Assembly (NCBI GenBank): GCA_030054275.1
Contig: JASGCF010000011.1
Coordinates: 1 to 24,594, forward strand
Reading direction: 5' to 3'
From: Limnohabitans sp.
Lineage (GTDB): Bacteria > Planctomycetota > Phycisphaerae > Phycisphaerales > SM1A02
Length of the DNA stretch: 24,594 bases
Both the position numbers and the translations under genes were made by a program. Shown one piece after another: positions 1 to 9,072 of the stretch. How positions within the stretch are numbered: the stretch's first letter is position 1; the number at the start of each line of letters is the position of its first letter. Below the pieces are notes generated by a model. That model made no database searches and was not told the DNA's origin. It saw nothing but the letters and a program-made list of their open reading frames with translations.

Positions 1-2708
1 TGGAGTCCGGAGGTCTTGACTTCGCGCCTGAGGCTGATCGCGCCACACTCGCTCGACGACTTGCGCTTGATTTGACGGGACTCCCGCCATCAACGGGTGA
101 AATCGCAGCGTTCGTGCGCGACAGAGCGCCGGACTACTACACGCGCGCTGTGCGAAATCTGCTCGCGAGTCAGCACTACGGCGAGAAGATGGCGCTCGCG
201 TGGCTTGATGCATCGCGATACGCCGATACGAATGGCTTCTCGATCGATGGTGGTCGACATGCGTGGTTGTGGCGCGACTATGTGATTCACAGTTTCAACA
301 CCAACAAGCCGTACAACCGCTTTTTGGTCGAGCAGATCGCGGGCGATTTGTTGCTAGACAAGTCTGATGAAACCATCACGGCAACAGGCTTTCAACGCAA
401 CGCGATGATCACGCATGAGGGCGGCACGATTGCCGAAGAGAACCTTGTGACATACGGCGCGGATCGCGTGAAAACGTACGGTGAAGCGATGCTCGGCCTC
501 ACACTTGGTTGCGCGCAGTGTCACGATCACAAGTACGACCCGATTTCGCAGAAAGACTACTACAGCCTCTTTGCGTACTTCAATCAGACAACGGAACCCG
601 CGCACGGCGGTGATGGCGGTGTGAATGCGGCACCTACCGCGCGTGTCAAAAGTGTGCTCGCGACGGGCGGCGAGGAAATGCTGCGCGCGCGCATTGCAGA
701 GCTCGAGGCGCGGCTTGCGAACCCAGAGCCCGATGCGGTCGCTGCCTGGGAGTCGCGCGAACTCGCAAAACTGCGCGCACGCGGACAGGACCTTGCGCTC
801 CACGCGACGCGCGTCACGCGCATGAGTACGCCAAACACCGGCAGCGGATTCGAGATCGTCGACGGGCGATTCGCGTGCGTCACGCGGCCGATGTCGTTCC
901 TCGCGTTCGACATGGCGATCGAGCCGACGCCAGAATCAGCTGCGGCGCTTGCAGCCTCGAAGCGGCCGATCACGGGCGTGCGCATCGTGATGCATCCATC
1001 ACCCGATGCACCCCCTGCGGGATGGGGCTACGGCGCCGGCGAGAACGGGAAGAACCGCTTCGCTGTGACGAGTGTGACCGTGAGCGCGGGAACCGTGCCC
1101 GGCGACCAAGTCAATCTCTATCGCCTTGCGGAACTCGCGGGCGCGACGGCAAACAGTTGGATCGAGCCAGCGCTTGCCGATGCGCCGATCGACCGCGCGG
1201 GCGATGGACGCGCCGAAGGCATGCTCGAAACGCGCGGCGATACGGCGTGGATCCCTGATCTCGCCACCGAAGGACCGGTGCACTGCACCGTCACCTTCAA
1301 AGAGCCGCTGGATCCATCGCTTGCCACGCACTTCACCGTGCAGGTGAACTTTGGCCGCTACGGCGACATCGCGGCGAAGCGGATGGAGTTCTTCCTCGTC
1401 ACCGGCAACGACGACGGCACGAACTTGCCTGCGGATCTCGTCGATGGCCTCATCAACCCTGCGCCTGGCGTGCGCGATCCGGCGCTCGATGCGCGGTTCC
1501 GCGCGTACTTCGCGCGTTATGCACCCGAGACGCGTGCATTGCGCACAGATCTCGCAAACGCGCGCGAACGCCTTGCGACGCAGACGCAAGCGTTTGATGC
1601 GCTTGTGATGGACACTGCACCCACGCAACGCGAAACGCGCATTCTTCATCGTGGCAATTACGCAGATCCACGCGACGTGGTCACAGCGGCAACACCAGTG
1701 GCACTTCCAGCGATTGCATCGCAGGCGTCGAGTCCCGAGCAATCGCGACCAACGCGACTTTCGTTGGCCGAGTGGACAGTGTCGCCAGCAAATCCACTTG
1801 TTGCGCGTGTTGCAGTGAATCGCATCTGGCAGATGTTCTTTGGAGTTGGTCTTGTCAAGACTGCCGCAGATTTCGGCATGCAAGGCGAAGCTCCGTCGCA
1901 CCCAGAATTGCTCGACTGGCTTGCCGTTGATTTCGTTGAGTCGGGTTGGAATGTCAAGCGATTGGTGCAGGCGATTGTCACGAGTCGAACGTATCGACAG
2001 TCATCAGAGTCCACGCAGGAAGCGCTCAACCGAGATCCCGAGAATCGTCTTCTTGCGCGCGGGCCGCGCTTTCGTTTGCCAGCAGAGTTGATTCGCGATC
2101 ACGCACTGAAGACCAGTGGTTTGTTGGTGCCACAGATCGGTGGACCGAGTGTGAATCCGTATACGCCGGGCGATCCATGGCGCGAAGTGAGTCACTTCGG
2201 TTCAAGTCCGGCAACGGCACAGTCATTCATGCAAGATCACGGCGAGAAGCTCTACCGCCGCAGTTTGTATACCTACTGGAAGCGCACGATGCCGCCGCCG
2301 AACATGGCGACCTTTGACGCGCCGAATCGCGAAGTGTGTGTGGTGGATCGCGCTGCGACGAATACGCCGTTGCAAGCGTTGGTGTTGTTGAATGATGTGC
2401 AGTTTGTTGAAGCAGCGCGTGCGTTTGCAGAGCGCGCACTTGTCTTGAGTGGAGACGATGCGCGACGTCTTGAGTGGGCATTCCGCGAGGCGACGTCGCG
2501 TGTTCCAGACGACAGCGAGAAGCGCGTGCTCGCACGGGCGCTTGCGCGCGAGCGTGCGAAGTTTGCGCAAGATCGCGCGGCGGCACAAGCGCTGCTTTCG
2601 CACGGCGAGTCTGCGCGGAATGAGCAGTTTGCGATCGAAGAGCACGCGGCGTGGACGCAAGTTGCCGCGTTGATTTTGAACTTGAGCGAGATCGTCACGC
2701 GGAACTGA
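1..2708 (+). CDS. PSD1 / PSCyt2 (DUF1553/DUF1549) planctomycete protein, 5' end outside window
   Basis: The reading frame is open from base 3, so the gene begins upstream; a TTG at 72 is internal, because the bases before it encode RLALDLTGLPP, the usual opening of the PSCyt2 (DUF1549) domain. About 901 residues are visible. PSCyt2 covers roughly the first 200 residues and holds a haem-type CxxCH (CAQCH, bases 510-524) followed by DHKYDPIS. A variable insert of about 300 residues follows. The C-terminal PSD1 (DUF1553) domain starts near NPLVARVAVNRIWQ and includes the TNTPLQALVLLND stretch. These proteins are abundant in Planctomycetes, are normally exported and often carry an N-terminal cytochrome-like domain, which would lie outside the window. 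Their biochemical role is not firmly established; links to polysaccharide use have been proposed. The stop is 34 bp before the DUF1501 gene, its usual partner, so the two probably form an operon. Family assignment is secure; function is not. Confidence 0.93.
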   Translation, partial: ESGGLDFAPEADRATLARRLALDLTGLPPSTGEIAAFVRDRAPDYYTRAVRNLLASQHYGEKMALAWLDASRYADTNGFSIDGGRHAWLWRDYVIHSFNTNKPYNRFLVEQIAGDLLLDKSDETITATGFQRNAMITHEGGTIAEENLVTYGADRVKTYGEAMLGLTLGCAQCHDHKYDPISQKDYYSLFAYFNQTTEPAHGGDGGVNAAPTARVKSVLATGGEEMLRARIAELEARLANPEPDAVAAWESRELAKLRARGQDLALHATRVTRMSTPNTGSGFEIVDGRFACVTRPMSFLAFDMAIEPTPESAAALAASKRPITGVRIVMHPSPDAPPAGWGYGAGENGKNRFAVTSVTVSAGTVPGDQVNLYRLAELAGATANSWIEPALADAPIDRAGDGRAEGMLETRGDTAWIPDLATEGPVHCTVTFKEPLDPSLATHFTVQVNFGRYGDIAAKRMEFFLVTGNDDGTNLPADLVDGLINPAPGVRDPALDARFRAYFARYAPETRALRTDLANARERLATQTQAFDALVMDTAPTQRETRILHRGNYADPRDVVTAATPVALPAIASQASSPEQSRPTRLSLAEWTVSPANPLVARVAVNRIWQMFFGVGLVKTAADFGMQGEAPSHPELLDWLAVDFVESGWNVKRLVQAIVTSRTYRQSSESTQEALNRDPENRLLARGPRFRLPAELIRDHALKTSGLLVPQIGGPSVNPYTPGDPWREVSHFGSSPATAQSFMQDHGEKLYRRSLYTYWKRTMPPPNMATFDAPNREVCVVDRAATNTPLQALVLLNDVQFVEAARAFAERALVLSGDDARRLEWAFREATSRVPDDSEKRVLARALARERAKFAQDRAAAQALLSHGESARNEQFAIEEHAAWTQVAALILNLSEIVTRN

Positions 2709-2742
2709 GCGCGCAAGCGACCGAAGTTGGAAGGACGAATCC

Positions 2743-4278
2743 ATGCACGACCACACGGACACCGCGCGCACAAGCAATCAACCGATCGATGAGCGGCTGG
2801 CGTATCTCACGCGGCGCAGTTTCATCGGGCGCAGCGCGCACGGGATTGGCGCGATCGCGCTTGGTGCGATGCTGGGTGAGAAGTTTTTCAGCGGCCGCGC
2901 GCTTGCGTTGCCATCAGGCGATGCGCGCGCTGCACTGGGCGGCGTCAACGCGCTCGGGGGTTTGTCGAATCTGCCGCATTTCGCGCCGAAAGCAAAGCGC
3001 GTGTTGTGCCTCTTTCAAAGCGAAGGCTTCTCACACATCGATCTCTTCGATCCGAAAGACGCGCTCTACGCGAACGCGGGCAAAGATCTCCCCGCGTCGA
3101 TTCGTGGCACGCAGCGTGTCACCGGCATGACAAGTGGGCAGGGGAGTTTTCCTGTCGTTCCGCCGGTTGCGCCTGGGCGGCGATGCGGGAAGGGCGGGTT
3201 GTGGATCAGTGATCTCTTGCCGCACATGCAAGGTGTGGCCGATGAACTCTGCATCATCAAGAGTCTCACGACCGAGGCGATCAACCACGATCCCGCGGTC
3301 ACCTTCATGAATACGGGTAATCAGATTCCGGGCTACGCAAGCATGGGCTCGTGGATCAGTTACGGGCTTGGCAGCGAGAACGCGAATCTGCCCGCGTTCA
3401 TCACGATGGTGTCGCAGGGTTCGGGTAAGAACCCGGGGCAACCGATCTTCTCGCGGCTCTGGGGCAGCGGCTTCCTGCCGTCGTCGCATCAGGGCGTGGG
3501 GCTTCGACCGGGCGGCAATCCCGTGCCGTACCTCGCCAACCCCAACGGCGTCGATCGTGCGCAGCGGCGTGCGATGCTCGACGATCTTGCCGAACTCAAC
3601 GCGCACCGGAACGACGAACTCGGCGACCCCGAAACACTTGCGCGCATCGAAGCGTACGAAATGGCGTTCCGCATGCAGGTTTCGGTGCCCGAACTTGTCG
3701 AGATGTCGGACGAGTCGCCCGAAACGCTCGCGATGTACGGGCCCGACGCGCGGCGCCCAGGTAGTTACGCGGCGAACTGCTTGCTCGCGCGCCGACTCTT
3801 GCAGCGCGGCGTGCGCTTCGTGCAGCTCTTTCATCGCGGATGGGATCAGCACATCGCGCTTGGTACGCAGTTGCCGAACCAATGCCGCGATGTCGATCAA
3901 CCGACGGCCGCGGTCATCAAGGATCTCAAGCGCCTCGGCATGCTCGAAGACACGCTTGTCATCTTTGCCACCGAGTTCGGCCGCACCGCGTACAGCCAAG
4001 GCGGCTTCGGCGACCCGAGTTCGGGTCGCGACCACCACGGACGGTGCTTCACATCGATCTTGGCGGGCGGCGGCGTGAAGGGCGGCATCGAGTACGGCAA
4101 GACCGACGACTTCTCGTACAACATCGTCGAGAACCCGGTCCAAGTGCGCGACTTCCACGCGACGGTGCTCCACACGCTCGGCATCGACCACGAGCGCCTC
4201 ACGTACGGCTTCCGCGGCCTCGACACGAAGCTCACGGGCGTCGAACCCGCGCGCGTGGTGCGGGAGGTGTTGGTGTAG
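2743..4278 (+). CDS. DUF1501 protein with Tat signal
   Basis: 511 residues. The ATG at 2743 is preceded by GGAAGGA (2729-2735) at 7-nt spacing, which supports this start. The N-terminus carries a twin-arginine motif (TRRSFIG, R24-R25) followed by a small hydrophobic segment (GIGAIALGAML), so the protein is probably exported folded by the Tat pathway. The rest matches the DUF1501 family, related to the alkaline phosphatase/sulfatase-like fold, with the typical segments RGVRFVQLFHRGWDQH, EFGRTAYSQ and GRDHHGRCF. Genes of this family commonly follow PSD1 genes in planctomycetes, as here. The substrate is unknown. Length is normal for the family. A large antisense open frame over this gene is a composition shadow. 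Confidence 0.93.
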   Translation: MHDHTDTARTSNQPIDERLAYLTRRSFIGRSAHGIGAIALGAMLGEKFFSGRALALPSGDARAALGGVNALGGLSNLPHFAPKAKRVLCLFQSEGFSHIDLFDPKDALYANAGKDLPASIRGTQRVTGMTSGQGSFPVVPPVAPGRRCGKGGLWISDLLPHMQGVADELCIIKSLTTEAINHDPAVTFMNTGNQIPGYASMGSWISYGLGSENANLPAFITMVSQGSGKNPGQPIFSRLWGSGFLPSSHQGVGLRPGGNPVPYLANPNGVDRAQRRAMLDDLAELNAHRNDELGDPETLARIEAYEMAFRMQVSVPELVEMSDESPETLAMYGPDARRPGSYAANCLLARRLLQRGVRFVQLFHRGWDQHIALGTQLPNQCRDVDQPTAAVIKDLKRLGMLEDTLVIFATEFGRTAYSQGGFGDPSSGRDHHGRCFTSILAGGGVKGGIEYGKTDDFSYNIVENPVQVRDFHATVLHTLGIDHERLTYGFRGLDTKLTGVEPARVVREVLV

Positions 4279-4621
4279 GGGCGTGCGTGCGCTGCAGGCC
4301 AAGCGGTCGCCGCAGCTTTCAGGCTCGGCTGCCGGGCTTGGCGTGTCGCGTGGTCCGCGGCGCCGCCCTGTCAAATCCATACATCGCTCTGCGTTGAATA
4401 TGGAATCCCAGAGGCCGCCATGTCCAACGCTCGGAGCGGTATGGCGTGGCGGCGGCGCATTCCCGGGGTGCAAATCCCCACGCTCGCACCCCGCTATGAA
4501 CGGGAAGGGCCCTAAGTGTTCATAGTGACGAGCGCTATGAACGCCGGCGTGCATAGTGGGCGGGCGCGGCGCGCACCGCACAACCGATCGGCGAACCTAC
4601 CAGTCGTGAGTTGACCGCAGG
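4279..4621. other. Gene-free spacer between convergent genes, with stem-loops
   Basis: 343 bp between the stop codons of the DUF1501 gene (plus) and hsdR (minus). I see no credible coding sequence. Two inverted repeats stand out. One is GGGGTGC (4465-4471) with GCACCCC (4486-4492), a 7-bp stem with a 14-nt loop. The other is GTTCATAG (4518-4525) with CTATGAAC (4535-4542), an 8-bp stem with a 9-nt loop. The GCTATGAACG word is present twice in direct orientation (4493-4502 and 4534-4543). Neither stem is followed by a T-run, so they are not textbook intrinsic terminators, although the position between convergent genes fits transcription ends. This is also the left edge of the restriction-modification operon. 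Confidence 0.6.
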
Positions 4622-7600
4622 CTACCCCGCCTTCTTCTCCCCCCGCAGCAACTCATACAGATCCGTGAAGTTCACCAGGATGTCCACGAGCCCCTTGCGC
4701 ACACGCTCGTCGTTGATGGCCTGCTCGGACATGCTCTTGTGCGCCTTGCGCGCATCAATCGCCGCACCCAGCACCGCGTCGTTCAGGTCGGGCGACGCCA
4801 GGAACCGCGCCTTCGTGTTGCTCGCGGCCTGCTGGCGCAGCGTCTCGTTCTCGAGCAGCTTGCCCTTGAGGACGTTGTTCACATAGATCAGCTTGTCGTC
4901 GTCGGTCAGCTCGCCCTCGAAGAGCTCGTTGACCCGCTCGATGATCTCGCGGAGCTGCGCCTTGACCTTCTCCTGCATGGAGCCCGAGCCGGCGGCGGTG
5001 ATCGGCTCCAGCTTGGGCGCATCGCCCGAGCGCAGATCGGCCTTGCTCGTCCCCTGGTTCCTGAGCGTGTAGTGCGTGAGCCGCACCTGCGACAGGTCGA
5101 TCTGGTCGCGCTCGCGGCCGAAGTCGAGGAGCGGCAGTATGCGGCGGAAGAAGATCGCGCGCTTCTCCACATCGGTGTTGCCGTAGTTGAAGATCTGGCT
5201 CAGGAACACATACAGCCGCACATACTGCCCCATGTCGACCTTGAAGAGCGTGAGGGCATCAATCGCCTCCCGGTGCTTCTTCGCGTCGGCGGGCTTTCCG
5301 CCATCCATCGCCGCGCGCCACGCCGTCTGCGCGTCGCGGAACTGCCCGAGCAGCCGCTGGCTCACCGGCGCGATGGCCGCGATCAGGTCGGCCTGCTTCG
5401 ACGACGGATTCACCTCGACCCTGACCACGCGGTCGACCTCGTTGTCGTCGTAGTGCCCCGTGCCGTCGAGCTTGGCCTTGAGGTTGAACACCAGGTTCGG
5501 GTCGGTGGTCGTCGCCAGCTCGGCCGTGTCGTAGTAGGTCTTGAACGCCTCCAGCACATCCTCGGCTTCGTTCACGAAATCGAGCACGTAGGTCGTGTCC
5601 TTGCCCACTCCATTGACCTTGTGGGCGCGGTTGAGCCGCGACAGCGTCTGCACCGCCTGAATCCCCGCGAGGCGCTTGTCGACATACATGCCGCACAAGA
5701 GCGGCTGGTCGAACCCCGTCTGGAACTTGTTGGCGACGAGCAGGATGCGGTACTCGTCGGTGTCGAACGCGTCTCGGATGCTCCGCCCACGCAGCCCGGG
5801 GTTGAGCGACTTGCTCGCCTCGGTGAACGGCTCGGGTCCCGACTCCTTGTCGTGGACCTCGCCGGAGAACGCGACCATCGCGCCGATCCCGTAGCCCTTC
5901 TTGGCGATGTACGCCTCAAGCGCCAGCTTCCAGCGCACGGCTTCGAGCCTGCTGCCCACCACGACCATCGCCTTCGCCTTGCCCTCGAGCAGGGGCGCGA
6001 CATGCTCGAGGTAGTGCTCGACCACGATCTGCACCTTCTGGCTCACGTTGTACGGGTGCAGCCGCACCCAGCCCATGATGCCCTTGACCGCCTGCGCACG
6101 CTCCACCGTGGCCTCGTCGTACTCCTCGCCGCCATGGGCGAGCTTGAACGCCATCTTGTAGGTCGTGTAGTTGCGCAGCACGTCGAGAATGAACCCTTCC
6201 TCGATCGCCTGCCGCATGGAGTAGACATGGAACGGCCTCGGCACATTGTCGGGCGCTGGCTTGCGCGTGGGATCGGGGCGGGTGCCGAAGAGCTCGAGCG
6301 TCTTGTTCTTGGGTGTGGCGGTGAAGGCTACGAAGGTGATCCCCGTCGAGCCCTCCTCGGCGCGTGCGGCCATCGATGCGGAGAGCGACGCCGTGAGCAC
6401 ATCCTCGGCGCTCACCTCGCCGCCGTCCTCAAGCGCCTTCATCTCGTCGGCCGACAGGACCTCCTTGAGCCGCGACGCCGCCTCGCCCGACTGCGAGCTG
6501 TGCGCCTCGTCCGCGATGACCGCAAAGCGCTTGCCCTGCGTCGCCGCCAGCGCGCGCACCTGATCGAGCGCAAACGGAAAGGTCTGGATCGTGCACACCA
6601 CGATCTTCTTGTCGCCTGAAAGCGCCTCGGCCAGCGCGGCGCTCTTGCTCGACTCCTTGCTCGTGATCGTCGCTACGACGCCCTTCTGCCGCTCGAAGGC
6701 CTCGAGCGCCCGCTGCAGCTGGTCGTCGATCACCGTGCGGTCCGACACCACGATCACCGAGTCGAACACCTTCTTGTTGCCGGCATCGTGGAGCTCGGCC
6801 AGGAAGTGCGCCGTCCATGCGATCGAGTTGGTCTTGCCGGACCCCGCCGAATGCTGCACGAGGTAGCGCCCGCCCGCACCATCGGCGAGCACCGCCTGCT
6901 GCAGCCGCCGCGTGGCGTCGAGCTGGTGGTAGCGCGGGAAGATGACCTTCGCCACCTCTTTCTTCTCGTTGCGCTGCGCGATCACATAGCGCCCGAGGAT
7001 CTCGAGCCAGCTGTCGCGCTGCCAGACCTCCTCCCACAGGTACGCGGTGGGGTGCCCGGCCGGGTTGTCGGGGTTGCCCTTGCCGCCGTTGCGCCCCTTG
7101 TTGAAGGGCAGGAACACCGTCGCCGGTCCCTCGAGCCGCGTGGTCATCTGCACCTCGGTGTTGCTCACCGCAAAGTGCACCAGCGCACCGCTCGGGAAGA
7201 GCAGCAGGGGCTCCGCCGCCTGGCCCTTCGTGCGTGGATTGCGGTCCCACTGGTACTGCTTGACCGCATCCTCGACCGCCTGCGTGAAGTCGGTCTTGAG
7301 CTCCGCCGTGGCCACGGGCACGCCGTTCAGGAACAGCACGAGGTCGATCGAGTTCTGGTTCGCCTGCGAGTACTTCACCTGCCGCACGACGCGCAGGCGG
7401 TTGGCGCGGTACTGCCGCAGGATCTCCTCGTTGATGGTGAACGCAGGCTTGAACGCGGCGAAGCGAAGCTTGCCCCTCGCGCCGAGCATCTCGATCCCGT
7501 GGCGGAGGACATCGACGGTTCCCTGCTGGTCGAGCTGGTGCCGCAGCCGGTCGAGCAGCACTTCCGCCGCCTTCGCGCCATGCGCCTTGTGCAGCGCCTC

Positions 7601-7765
7601 CCAGTCCTTCGGGTACGCGCTCTCCACCCACGCCACGGCGTCATCGGGGTAGAGCGCACGCACTCGGTCGTACTTCGCGGCGTCGCCCTCGGCGTACTCC
7701 CAGCCGTGCTTCGCGAGGTGCGCGCAGATCTCGGCTTCGAGGTTGATCTCCTTGTGCAGGCTCAT
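4622..7765 (-). CDS. hsdR: Type I restriction enzyme R subunit (HsdR)
   Basis: 1047 residues, a normal HsdR length. The N-terminal nuclease domain has the PD-(D/E)xK pattern (D141 in NSIDLVLF, then E155-L-K157). The superfamily 2 translocase motor follows: Walker A GSGKT at 308-312, DEAH at 419-422, and FTATPKNKT as motif III. A helical C-terminal region (NELFEGELTDDDKLIYVNNVLKG) is typical for docking to the methylase core. In the complex it drives ATP-dependent DNA translocation and cleaves unmodified DNA far from the recognition site. The start ATG overlaps the hsdS stop (ATGA, 7762-7765), with GGAGG 4 nt upstream inside hsdS. All catalytic motifs are intact, so the enzyme should be active. 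A 626-codon open frame on the opposite strand is a high-GC shadow. Confidence 0.97.
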   Translation of the reverse strand: MSLHKEINLEAEICAHLAKHGWEYAEGDAAKYDRVRALYPDDAVAWVESAYPKDWEALHKAHGAKAAEVLLDRLRHQLDQQGTVDVLRHGIEMLGARGKLRFAAFKPAFTINEEILRQYRANRLRVVRQVKYSQANQNSIDLVLFLNGVPVATAELKTDFTQAVEDAVKQYQWDRNPRTKGQAAEPLLLFPSGALVHFAVSNTEVQMTTRLEGPATVFLPFNKGRNGGKGNPDNPAGHPTAYLWEEVWQRDSWLEILGRYVIAQRNEKKEVAKVIFPRYHQLDATRRLQQAVLADGAGGRYLVQHSAGSGKTNSIAWTAHFLAELHDAGNKKVFDSVIVVSDRTVIDDQLQRALEAFERQKGVVATITSKESSKSAALAEALSGDKKIVVCTIQTFPFALDQVRALAATQGKRFAVIADEAHSSQSGEAASRLKEVLSADEMKALEDGGEVSAEDVLTASLSASMAARAEEGSTGITFVAFTATPKNKTLELFGTRPDPTRKPAPDNVPRPFHVYSMRQAIEEGFILDVLRNYTTYKMAFKLAHGGEEYDEATVERAQAVKGIMGWVRLHPYNVSQKVQIVVEHYLEHVAPLLEGKAKAMVVVGSRLEAVRWKLALEAYIAKKGYGIGAMVAFSGEVHDKESGPEPFTEASKSLNPGLRGRSIRDAFDTDEYRILLVANKFQTGFDQPLLCGMYVDKRLAGIQAVQTLSRLNRAHKVNGVGKDTTYVLDFVNEAEDVLEAFKTYYDTAELATTTDPNLVFNLKAKLDGTGHYDDNEVDRVVRVEVNPSSKQADLIAAIAPVSQRLLGQFRDAQTAWRAAMDGGKPADAKKHREAIDALTLFKVDMGQYVRLYVFLSQIFNYGNTDVEKRAIFFRRILPLLDFGRERDQIDLSQVRLTHYTLRNQGTSKADLRSGDAPKLEPITAAGSGSMQEKVKAQLREIIERVNELFEGELTDDDKLIYVNNVLKGKLLENETLRQQAASNTKARFLASPDLNDAVLGAAIDARKAHKSMSEQAINDERVRKGLVDILVNFTDLYELLRGEKKAG

Positions 7766-9072
7766 GCGGCCTCCGTGGCGACGGCGTTGCGGACATCAAT
7801 CTGCCCCGTGACTGCGGCGGAGATGAGGGCGGAGCGGCGTTCCTGGAGGAGGGTGATGGCGGATTCGGCTTCGGCGACGAGCCCGTCGATCTTCGTCGTC
7901 TCGCGGTCGAGGAACGCGGCGATCGCCTGCTGCACAGGCAGGGGCGGGAACGGGAACCTGTGGCGCCGGAAAGTCTCCGCCGGCAGGTGTGCGATCGTGG
8001 CCTTCGACTCCGCAGATGCGAAGCAGCCGCGCGCAACCGCGGCATCCAGCACCCACCGTAGGAACATCGCGTCGTCCTGCGTCGAGTTGAACGGACGGAG
8101 GCGGTGGATCGCCTTCTGGTAGTAGCACTCAGCGATCGGCGATGTCCAAACCGCACAGCGGCCGACCTCGCCACCCTCGCAAACAAGGAGATCACCCGAC
8201 CGCAGGCGGAAGCGGTCGCGCTCGTCGGGCGCGAAGTCCATCGTGTTGAGGTCCTCGATGTTCACCTCGCCCCATTGGACATCGGCGTTCCGAACGTAGG
8301 GGCGTAGGTGATCGCCCGAGATCTGTTTCGCGTCGAGCATCTTGCCGAGTTCGACCCGATAGCGGTAGGCAAGCGCGGCGACGGGCCAATGCGCGGGCAC
8401 ATCCCCCAGCCATTCCACGCCCGACGGCTTCATCGGCGCCTTCGGGTCGAGCCCCTTGGTGACGGCGTGCGAGATGACGGCCTGCCGCTTCTCCTTCAGG
8501 AGCTCGATGAGCCGCTGCTGCTCGGCGACGAGCCCGTCGATCTTCGCAGTCTCGCGGTCGAGGAACGCGAGGATTGCCGAAGTCTCATGCGGAGGTGGTA
8601 CGCCAAAGCGGATCTTCGCGACTTGGCTTGAGGCCAAGTGCTTCACGGTCGTCGAGAATGTGACGGCATTGATTGCATTGAGTGGAATAGGTAGCGCGTA
8701 CTCAAGCAGCCGCGTGAGGTCGGGCGTGCTGCCTCGGACACAGCACATCCGCTGATTGAGCAGTGCGATTCCCTCGCCGAGAAAGCGACCGACGTTGAAG
8801 TCGCCGTCCATTCCGATCAGGACATCTTGGTTGGTGATGTGCGCCTGCGGTGTCGATTCTCCGTGGTACAGGACCTCCGTCGTCGTTCGTCCAAGGTCGC
8901 GAATGCGAACGAGCGGTAGCCCGCGCTCGTTGTTGAAACCGCCCGAGTCGAAGGGGTACCCATTTACGATCTTCGAAACAGCGTTGACTGGAGTAACCTC
9001 CCAATGCTCCGGCACATCCCCCAGCCACTCGACGCCCGACGCCTTGTACTTCGGATATCGCGGGAAGCTCAT
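7762..9072 (-). CDS. hsdS: Type I restriction-modification specificity subunit (HsdS)
   Basis: 436 residues with the classic two-half architecture. Each half opens with SGVEWLGDVPxHW (about residues 12-24 and 217-229). Target recognition domain 1 spans about 25-165 and domain 2 about 230-380. Each is followed by a conserved helical spacer, ILAFLDRETAKIDGLVAEQQ (167-186) and IAAFLDRETTKIDGLVAEAE (384-403). The two domains set the two halves of a bipartite DNA target; the target cannot be read from sequence alone. The start is well supported: ATG at 9072, a strong GGAGGAGGGG just upstream, and an ATGA overlap with the small ORF before it. The stop overlaps the hsdR start by four bases. The two halves carry near-identical DNA repeats that could recombine. 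Confidence 0.96.
   Translation of the reverse strand: MSFPRYPKYKASGVEWLGDVPEHWEVTPVNAVSKIVNGYPFDSGGFNNERGLPLVRIRDLGRTTTEVLYHGESTPQAHITNQDVLIGMDGDFNVGRFLGEGIALLNQRMCCVRGSTPDLTRLLEYALPIPLNAINAVTFSTTVKHLASSQVAKIRFGVPPPHETSAILAFLDRETAKIDGLVAEQQRLIELLKEKRQAVISHAVTKGLDPKAPMKPSGVEWLGDVPAHWPVAALAYRYRVELGKMLDAKQISGDHLRPYVRNADVQWGEVNIEDLNTMDFAPDERDRFRLRSGDLLVCEGGEVGRCAVWTSPIAECYYQKAIHRLRPFNSTQDDAMFLRWVLDAAVARGCFASAESKATIAHLPAETFRRHRFPFPPLPVQQAIAAFLDRETTKIDGLVAEAESAITLLQERRSALISAAVTGQIDVRNAVATEAA
7871..7918 (-). repeat. hsdS spacer repeat, copy in second half
   Basis: 48 bp matching 8522-8569 at 46 of 48 positions, 651 bp (217 codons, in frame) apart. It encodes the conserved helical spacer AFLDRET-KIDGLVAE. 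A second repeat pair, 8386-8426 and 9001-9041 (4 mismatches in 41), encodes the segment before each recognition domain. Confidence 0.9.
8522..8569 (-). repeat. hsdS spacer repeat, copy in first half
   Basis: Partner of 7871-7918, with 2 mismatches over 48 bp in direct orientation. Such repeats in hsdS genes are known sites of domain swapping by recombination. Confidence 0.9.

Noticed and set aside
4465..4490. tRNA-like T-arm (GGGG TGCAAAT CCCC) followed by CGCTCGCACC
   Set aside because: The loop lacks the standard TTC, and no matching 5' acceptor arm (GCGAGCG) or anticodon arm is found upstream.
3031..4581. 516-codon open frame antisense to the DUF1501 gene
   Set aside because: Arg/His/Ala-rich shadow of a well-supported gene.
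4739..6619. 626-codon open frame antisense to hsdR
   Set aside because: It is the mirror of a high-GC gene with intact catalytic motifs; its product is Arg, Leu and His-rich with no domain.
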